10,870 bases of DNA from Pseudomonas sp. (lineage in GTDB: Bacteria > Pseudomonadota > Gammaproteobacteria > Pseudomonadales > Pseudomonadaceae): NCBI GenBank assembly GCA_007117785.1, contig SKFV01000344.1:1-10870 (forward strand), read 5' to 3'. Made by a program: the position numbers and the translations under genes. This document shows positions 7,277 through 10,870 of the stretch, piece after piece; position 1 is the stretch's first letter; every line of letters begins with the position of its first letter. The notes below the pieces were generated by a model. The model saw nothing but the letters and a program-made list of their open reading frames with translations, made no database searches and was not told the origin of the DNA.

Positions 7277-7390
7277 AGGTTAGCTGGAATGTAGTTTCGG
7301 CAGGACGGGTTGGTCTTGGGCCGCCACGGGATACGCCGCGTGGGGCAGTTGGGTCGTACTGGATGCAGTCAGGGAAGCCACGGCCGTAGG

Positions 7391-7477
7391 CTACGGCGGT
7401 GAATTGGATAATAAACTTATCACTGCTTCAGGGTCACGTCCAGCCCGGATTGGCTCCGGGCCGGAAATTACGTGCAT
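7391..7477 (-). CDS. Possible 28-aa leader ORF upstream of rho
   Basis: An ATG at 7477 opens a 28-codon frame ending in TAG at 7391-7393. The peptide begins MHVISGPEPIRAG and ends LLSNSPP. It starts 17 nt after the trxA stop and overlaps the candidate rho promoter, so it would be translated only from transcripts entering from trxA. Its position recalls the RhoL leader peptide of E. coli, but I see no sequence resemblance to it. No Shine-Dalgarno precedes the ATG, so this may be a chance frame. Confidence 0.18.
   Translation of the reverse strand: MHVISGPEPIRAGRDPEAVISLLSNSPP
7408..7437 (-). promoter_or_regulatory. rho: Candidate sigma-70 promoter for rho
   Basis: On the - strand, GTGACC (7437-7432, 4 of 6 matches to TTGACA) is separated by 18 bp from TATTAT (7413-7408, 5 of 6 matches to TATAAT). 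Transcription would start near 7400, giving a leader of roughly 125 nt and placing the GCCGT/ACGGC hairpin at its 5' end. This is by eye; rho could also be read from the trxA promoter. Confidence 0.35.
7443..7461 (-). terminator. trxA: Stem-loop just downstream of trxA
   Basis: Perfect 7-bp GC-rich inverted repeat (GCCCGGA, 5-nt loop, TCCGGGC) starting about 33 nt after the trxA stop on the - strand. No U-tract follows, so it is more likely a partial terminator or an mRNA-stabilising hairpin than a full intrinsic terminator. Confidence 0.35.
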
Positions 7478-7494
7478 CAGGGCGGTTGAACGGT

Positions 7495-7821
7495 TCAGAT
7501 ATTGCTGTCGAGGAAGGCCGCAAGTTGCGATTTGGACAAGGCGCCGACCTTGGTTGCTTCGACGTTGCCGTCCTTGAACAGCATCAGGGTGGGGATGCCA
7601 CGCACGCCATACTTGGGCGGCGTATCCTGATTGTCGTCGATGTTCAGCTTGCAGATTTTCAGCTTGCCGTCGTAATCCTTGGCAATCTCGTCCAGCACCG
7701 GGGCGATCATCTTGCAGGGGCCACACCATTCAGCCCAATAGTCGACCAGGACGGGGGTGTCGGACTTGAGCACTTCGGTTTCGAAGCTGCTGTCACTGAC
7801 GTGCACGATCAAATCGCTCAT
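7495..7821 (-). CDS. trxA: Thioredoxin 1
   Basis: A 108-aa cytosolic disulfide reductase that is recycled by thioredoxin reductase and serves ribonucleotide reductase, sulfate assimilation and repair of oxidised proteins. The active site is W32-C-G-P-C36, with the buried Asp at 27 (VLVDYWAEW) and the cis-proline at 77 in RGIPTLMLF (74-82). Length is the usual one. The ATG at 7821 is chosen over an in-frame TTG 12 nt upstream because that TTG lies in the Shine-Dalgarno (TTGGAGA) that properly positions the ATG, and because MSDLIVHVSD is the expected N-terminus. rho follows on the same strand; ppx diverges on the other. Confidence 0.98.
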   Translation of the reverse strand: MSDLIVHVSDSSFETEVLKSDTPVLVDYWAEWCGPCKMIAPVLDEIAKDYDGKLKICKLNIDDNQDTPPKYGVRGIPTLMLFKDGNVEATKVGALSKSQLAAFLDSNI

Positions 7822-7856
7822 TATGTTCTCCAAAGATAAACGTCTACTTTGCAGGC

Positions 7857-7865
7857 ATCATAGCA
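7857..7865 (-). promoter_or_regulatory. trxA: Candidate extended -10 promoter for trxA
   Basis: On the - strand the sequence reads TGC directly followed by TATGAT (5 of 6 to TATAAT), an extended -10 pattern, about 36 bp before the trxA ATG. The -35 at 17 bp (CCGTCA) is weak, as is common with extended -10 promoters. Judged by eye only. Confidence 0.35.
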
Positions 7866-7893
7866 CCGCAGCGGGCATTGACGGAAGGCGGCT

Positions 7894-7907
7894 GGTCAAC
7901 CGGTCAA
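7894..7907. repeat. Direct repeat GGTCAA-CC-GGTCAA in the trxA-ppx intergenic region
   Basis: Two exact copies of GGTCAA (7894-7899 and 7902-7907) are spaced by 2 bp. An inverted half-site TTGAC lies at 7878-7882. The direct repeat sits where the -35 element of the candidate ppx promoter would be, so it could be a regulator-binding site. The 8-bp period does not match a Pho box. Confidence 0.35.
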
Positions 7908-7914
7908 TACACAG

Positions 7915-7923
7915 TGTTAGAAT
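7915..7923 (+). promoter_or_regulatory. ppx: Candidate extended -10 promoter for ppx
   Basis: TGT directly followed by TAGAAT (5 of 6 to TATAAT) lies 28 bp before the ppx ATG. There is no good -35 hexamer; the GGTCAA repeats occupy that region, which would fit an activator-dependent or extended -10 promoter. Confidence 0.35.
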
Positions 7924-7951
7924 CGGGGCACAGTTGGCAAAGGCCGGGAAA

Positions 7952-9457
7952 ATGACGCAGAAAACCACGCAAGATCACCCCTTGATTGCTGCGATAGATT
8001 TGGGTTCAAACAGTTTTCACATGGTGTTGGCACGGGTTGAACAGGGTGAAATCCGCTTGCTTGAGCGCCTTGGTGAAAAGGTGCAACTGGCCGCCGGTCT
8101 GGATGCGGACGGCATCCTGAGTGACGAGGCGATGCAGCGCGGACTGGACTTTTTGCGCCGGTTTGCCCAGCTGATCAGCGGCTTGCCTCGGGGGTCGGTG
8201 CGGGTAGTCGGTACCAATGCCTTGCGCGAGGCGCGCAATCGCGCCAGCTTCATGCGCCAGGCCCAGCAATTGCTCGGGCATCGGGTCGAAGTGATCTCCG
8301 GACGAGAAGAGGCGCGACTGATCTATCTGGGGGTGGCGCATACGCTGGCCGATGATGCCGGCAAACGTCTGGTGGTGGATATCGGTGGTGGCAGTACCGA
8401 GTTTATTGTCGGTGAGCGCTTTGAATCGCTGCTGCGCGAGAGCCTGGGTATGGGCTGTGTCTCTTTTGCCCAGGACTATTTTGCCGATGGCACTATTTCC
8501 GCTTCAGCCTACGGCCGCGCCTATACCGCAGCGCGACTGGAGCTGATGAACATTGATCAGGCGATCAACCGGTTGGGCTGGCAGGAGGCCGTCGGTGCCT
8601 CGGGCACCATCCGCACGCTGGGCCTGTGCTTGCAATCGGCGGGTAAGGGCCAGGGCGAGGTCACCCGTGAGGGATTGCAGTGGCTCAAGCGCAAGGTGCT
8701 CAAGTGCAGTCATATCGACCAGTTGGAGTTCGAGGGGCTGAAAGAGGAGCGCCGGCCTATCCTGCCCTCTGGTCTGGCGATTCTGGAGGCCGTTTTCGAT
8801 GCCCTGGGCATCGAGAGCATGGGGCACTCCGACGGTGCGCTACGCGAAGGCGTGCTCTACGACCTGCTGGGTCGCCAGCGCCACGAAGATGTACGTGAAC
8901 GCACGCTGGCTGCCCTCATGGAGCGTTATCACGTTGATCGTGAGCAGGCCGAGCGGGTGGAAACCAAGGCGATGAGCTTGCTGGGCAAGGTGAGCGATGC
9001 CTGGGGACCTTTTGAAGACAAGCAAGTGGATATGCTGCGCTGGGCGGCCCGGGTACATGAGGTGGGTCTGGATATTGCGCATAGCCAGTACCACAAACAC
9101 GGTGCCTATCTGATCGAACATGCCGATCTGCCGGGTTTTTCCCGTCAGGAGCAACAGGTGCTGGCACTGCTGGTCTGGGGCCACAGACGCAACCTGCCGA
9201 ACCGTAACCGGCTGGCAGAATTCAGTGATGACGGTCAGTGGATCCTGCGGCTATGCATGTTGTTGCGACTGGCCATTCTGTATCACCATATTCGCGGCTA
9301 TCAAAGCATGCCCAGGCTCAAGGCGGGGGCGAGTGATGATAGCCTGGTGCTGGAATTTCCTGCCGGCTGGCTGGATGACAACCCGCTTACCCAGGCCGAC
9401 TTCCAGCAGGAAGCGGCCTATTGGGAGCGGGTCGGTTACACCCTTACCGTGCGTTGA
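7952..9457 (+). CDS. ppx: Exopolyphosphatase
   Basis: A 501-aa enzyme that removes terminal phosphates from inorganic polyphosphate. It belongs to the Ppx/GppA branch of the actin-like ATPase fold. The first phosphate loop is IDLGSNSFHM (15-24), followed by VVGTNALREARN (85-96), the SGREEARLIY segment (116-125) that carries the catalytic glutamate, and the second phosphate loop VDIGGGSTEF (142-151). A C-terminal HD-like helical domain includes VHEVGLDIAHSQYHKHGAY (368-386). Length is that of full Ppx proteins. GppA has a similar fold, but the ppk neighbour favours Ppx. The ATG at 7952 is preferred over a 65-residue upstream extension, which would overlap trxA in antisense; the Shine-Dalgarno is weak (AAGG about 9 nt upstream). 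Its last 22 bases overlap the end of ppk on the other strand. Confidence 0.95.
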   Translation: MTQKTTQDHPLIAAIDLGSNSFHMVLARVEQGEIRLLERLGEKVQLAAGLDADGILSDEAMQRGLDFLRRFAQLISGLPRGSVRVVGTNALREARNRASFMRQAQQLLGHRVEVISGREEARLIYLGVAHTLADDAGKRLVVDIGGGSTEFIVGERFESLLRESLGMGCVSFAQDYFADGTISASAYGRAYTAARLELMNIDQAINRLGWQEAVGASGTIRTLGLCLQSAGKGQGEVTREGLQWLKRKVLKCSHIDQLEFEGLKEERRPILPSGLAILEAVFDALGIESMGHSDGALREGVLYDLLGRQRHEDVRERTLAALMERYHVDREQAERVETKAMSLLGKVSDAWGPFEDKQVDMLRWAARVHEVGLDIAHSQYHKHGAYLIEHADLPGFSRQEQQVLALLVWGHRRNLPNRNRLAEFSDDGQWILRLCMLLRLAILYHHIRGYQSMPRLKAGASDDSLVLEFPAGWLDDNPLTQADFQQEAAYWERVGYTLTVR

Positions 9458-10870
9458 GGCGAGCTGGCCAACTTGTCGAGCAGCGTATCCTGTGCACTGC
9501 GCGGGTTCTGGTTGCCGCTCGGGCTGCTGCGAAGATAGCTGCCATCCGCTTGCAACACCCAGCTGTGGGTATTGTCGCTGATAAATACCTGTAGCTCCTG
9601 ACGGGCGCGGGTAATCAGGCGTTTGCCTTCCAGCGGGAAGCAGCTTTCTACCCGGTTATCCAGGTTGCGTTCCATCATGTCGGCGCTCGACATCCACACC
9701 TGTTCCTGGCCGTCATTGAGAAAGTAATAGACCCGGCTGTGCTCGAGGAAGCGACCAATGATCGAGCGAACCGTGATGTTGTGCGAAACGCCAGGTACCC
9801 CGGGACGCAGGCAGCACATGCCGCGAATGATCAATTCGACCTTTACTCCGGCCTGTGAGGCCTTGTACAGCGCCTTGATCACCTTGGCATCGGTCAGCGC
9901 ATTGGCTTTGGCAATGATGTGTGCAGGCTTGCCCGCCTGGGCGTTCAGGGTTTCCCGGTTGATCAGCTCGAGCAGGCGCTTTTTCAGGGTGAAAGGCGCT
10001 TGCAGCAGCTTTTTCATCCGCTGGGTCTTGCCCATGCCGATCAGTTGATTGAACAGCTTGTGCACGTCTTCGGTCAGCGCCAGGTCGGAGCTGAGCAGGC
10101 TGTAGTCGGTATACAGGCGCGCGTTGCCGGCATGGTAGTTGCCTGTGCCCAGGTGCACATAGCGCTTCAGCGCGCGGTCTTCACGGCGCAGCACCAGTAC
10201 CATCTTGGCGTGGGTCTTGAAGCCGACCACGCCGTAGATGACTACCGCACCGGCCTGTTGCAGGCGGCTGGCCAGCTGCAGGTTGGACTCTTCATCAAAG
10301 CGCGCGCGTAACTCGATCACCACGGTGACCTCTTTGCCGTTGCGCGCGGCGTCGACCAGGGCATTGACGATTTCCGAATTGGCACCGGTACGGTACAGCG
10401 TCTGCTTGATCGCCAGCACATTCGGGTCCTGGGCAGCCTGGCGCAAAAGGTCGGTCACCGGGCTGAAGGATTCGTAGGGGTGCAGCAGCAGAATGTCCTG
10501 TTTGCTGATGGCCTGGAACAAATTGTCGGCATTCATCAGCATTTTCGGAATGCCGGGGCTGAAGCTGGGGAATTGCAGCTCTTCGTGGTTATCCAGGCCG
10601 GTAATCGAGAACAGCCGGGTCAGGTTGACCGGGCCTTTGACTTCATACAGCTCGCTCTCATTGAGGCCGAATTGACGCAACAGGAAATCGGTTAACGGCT
10701 TCGGGCAGTTATCCGCCACTTCCAGGCGCACGGCGTCACCATAACGACGGGACAACAGCTCGCCACGCAGGGCGCGCGCCAGGTCATCGACTTCATCGGG
10801 GTCGACGATCAGGTCGGCATTACGGGTCAGGCGGAACTGGTAGCAACCGAGTACTTTCATACCGGGGAAC
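9436..10870 (-). CDS. ppk: Polyphosphate kinase 1, C-terminal two thirds (N-terminus beyond window)
   Basis: The visible part is about 478 residues; the reading frame stays open through the right edge, and the Met at 10860 is internal (FPG precedes it). PPK1 reversibly transfers the ATP gamma-phosphate onto polyphosphate through a phosphohistidine. Counting from that Met, the visible landmarks are LAIKQTLYRTGANSEIVNAL (149-168), ELRARFDEESN (183-193), the phospholipase-D-like HAK motif (217-219) with the probable catalytic histidine, VHLGTGNYH (235-243), the second PLD-like domain with RGMCCLRPGVPG (346-357) and RSIIGRFLEHSR (365-376), and SSADMMERNLDNRVE (391-405). The C-terminus is complete (TAA at 9436-9438). 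The gene converges on ppx, giving adjacent but oppositely transcribed synthesis and degradation genes, as in P. aeruginosa. Confidence 0.97.
   Translation of the reverse strand, partial: FPGMKVLGCYQFRLTRNADLIVDPDEVDDLARALRGELLSRRYGDAVRLEVADNCPKPLTDFLLRQFGLNESELYEVKGPVNLTRLFSITGLDNHEELQFPSFSPGIPKMLMNADNLFQAISKQDILLLHPYESFSPVTDLLRQAAQDPNVLAIKQTLYRTGANSEIVNALVDAARNGKEVTVVIELRARFDEESNLQLASRLQQAGAVVIYGVVGFKTHAKMVLVLRREDRALKRYVHLGTGNYHAGNARLYTDYSLLSSDLALTEDVHKLFNQLIGMGKTQRMKKLLQAPFTLKKRLLELINRETLNAQAGKPAHIIAKANALTDAKVIKALYKASQAGVKVELIIRGMCCLRPGVPGVSHNITVRSIIGRFLEHSRVYYFLNDGQEQVWMSSADMMERNLDNRVESCFPLEGKRLITRARQELQVFISDNTHSWVLQADGSYLRSSPSGNQNPRSAQDTLLDKLASSPQRTVRV

Larger units (their letters stand above)
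7277..7494 (-). promoter_or_regulatory. rho: rho leader region between trxA and rho
   Basis: These 218 bp hold the probable rho promoter and 5' leader. In the transcript sense, the last 44 nt before the rho ATG have 19 C and 5 G, a C-over-G bias typical of Rho loading (rut) sites. Inverted repeats are GCCCGGA/TCCGGGC (7443-7449/7455-7461), GCCGT/ACGGC (7383-7387/7393-7397) and CCACG/CGTGG (7324-7328/7339-7343). rho is autoregulated by Rho-dependent attenuation in its leader in E. coli; the same here is an inference from composition and position. Confidence 0.45.

Noticed and set aside
7894..7907. Pho box upstream of ppx
   Set aside because: PhoB sites are CTGTCAT-like repeats with an 11-bp period; these repeats are GGTCAA with an 8-bp period.
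7757..7951. N-terminal extension of ppx by 65 residues
   Set aside because: It would overlap trxA antisense and its promoter region; the family N-terminus aligns with the Met at 7952.
1..10870. Novel defence, mobile or biosynthetic system
   Set aside because: All sizeable genes are core housekeeping families with intact key residues, and no transposase, integrase, direct-repeat array or compositional island was seen.

Overview
The window is chromosomal core-genome DNA from a gammaproteobacterium, most likely a member of the Pseudomonadaceae. The evidence is the thioredoxin (108 aa with a C-terminal half very close to what I recall of the Pseudomonas protein), the hemC-hemD-hemX-hemY block, the ubiD/reductase/rho/trxA/ppx/ppk block, and a fairly GC-rich composition. 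Genus and species cannot be fixed from sequence reading alone. Every substantial gene can be assigned to a known family. I found no mobile element, CRISPR array, rRNA, tRNA or prophage, and no credible previously undescribed system.

Layout. Positions 1-3363 (+ strand) hold the tail of hemC and complete hemD, hemX and hemY. These are packed with 4-nt overlaps or a 13-nt gap and look like one operon for porphyrin synthesis plus two membrane-anchored accessory proteins. Positions 3364-3383 are a very short convergent junction with a strong hairpin. Positions 3384-5824 (- strand) hold ubiD followed by a ferredoxin-reductase fusion gene, coupled by an ATGA overlap. Positions 6011-7276 (- strand) hold rho and 7495-7821 (- strand) trxA, in the conserved order trxA then rho, separated by a 218-bp leader. 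ppx (7952-9457, +) diverges from trxA across a 130-bp intergenic region. ppk (- strand, N-terminus beyond the right edge) converges on ppx, and their 3' ends overlap by 22 bp.

How the genes work together. HemC and HemD make uroporphyrinogen III for heme and other tetrapyrroles; HemX and HemY are inner-membrane partners of less certain role. UbiD is the prenyl-FMN decarboxylase of ubiquinone synthesis, and the coupled reductase could supply electrons to a flavin in or near that pathway (inference). Rho ends transcription and is probably autoregulated through its leader. TrxA is the general disulfide reductant. Ppk1 makes polyphosphate and Ppx degrades it.

The items most worth a second look are the rho leader (C-rich, G-poor, no visible Shine-Dalgarno, candidate short leader ORF), the tight ubiD-reductase coupling, the stop codon buried inside the hemY/reductase hairpin, and the hemY-reductase junction itself, which differs from the gene order I remember for P. 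aeruginosa PAO1.
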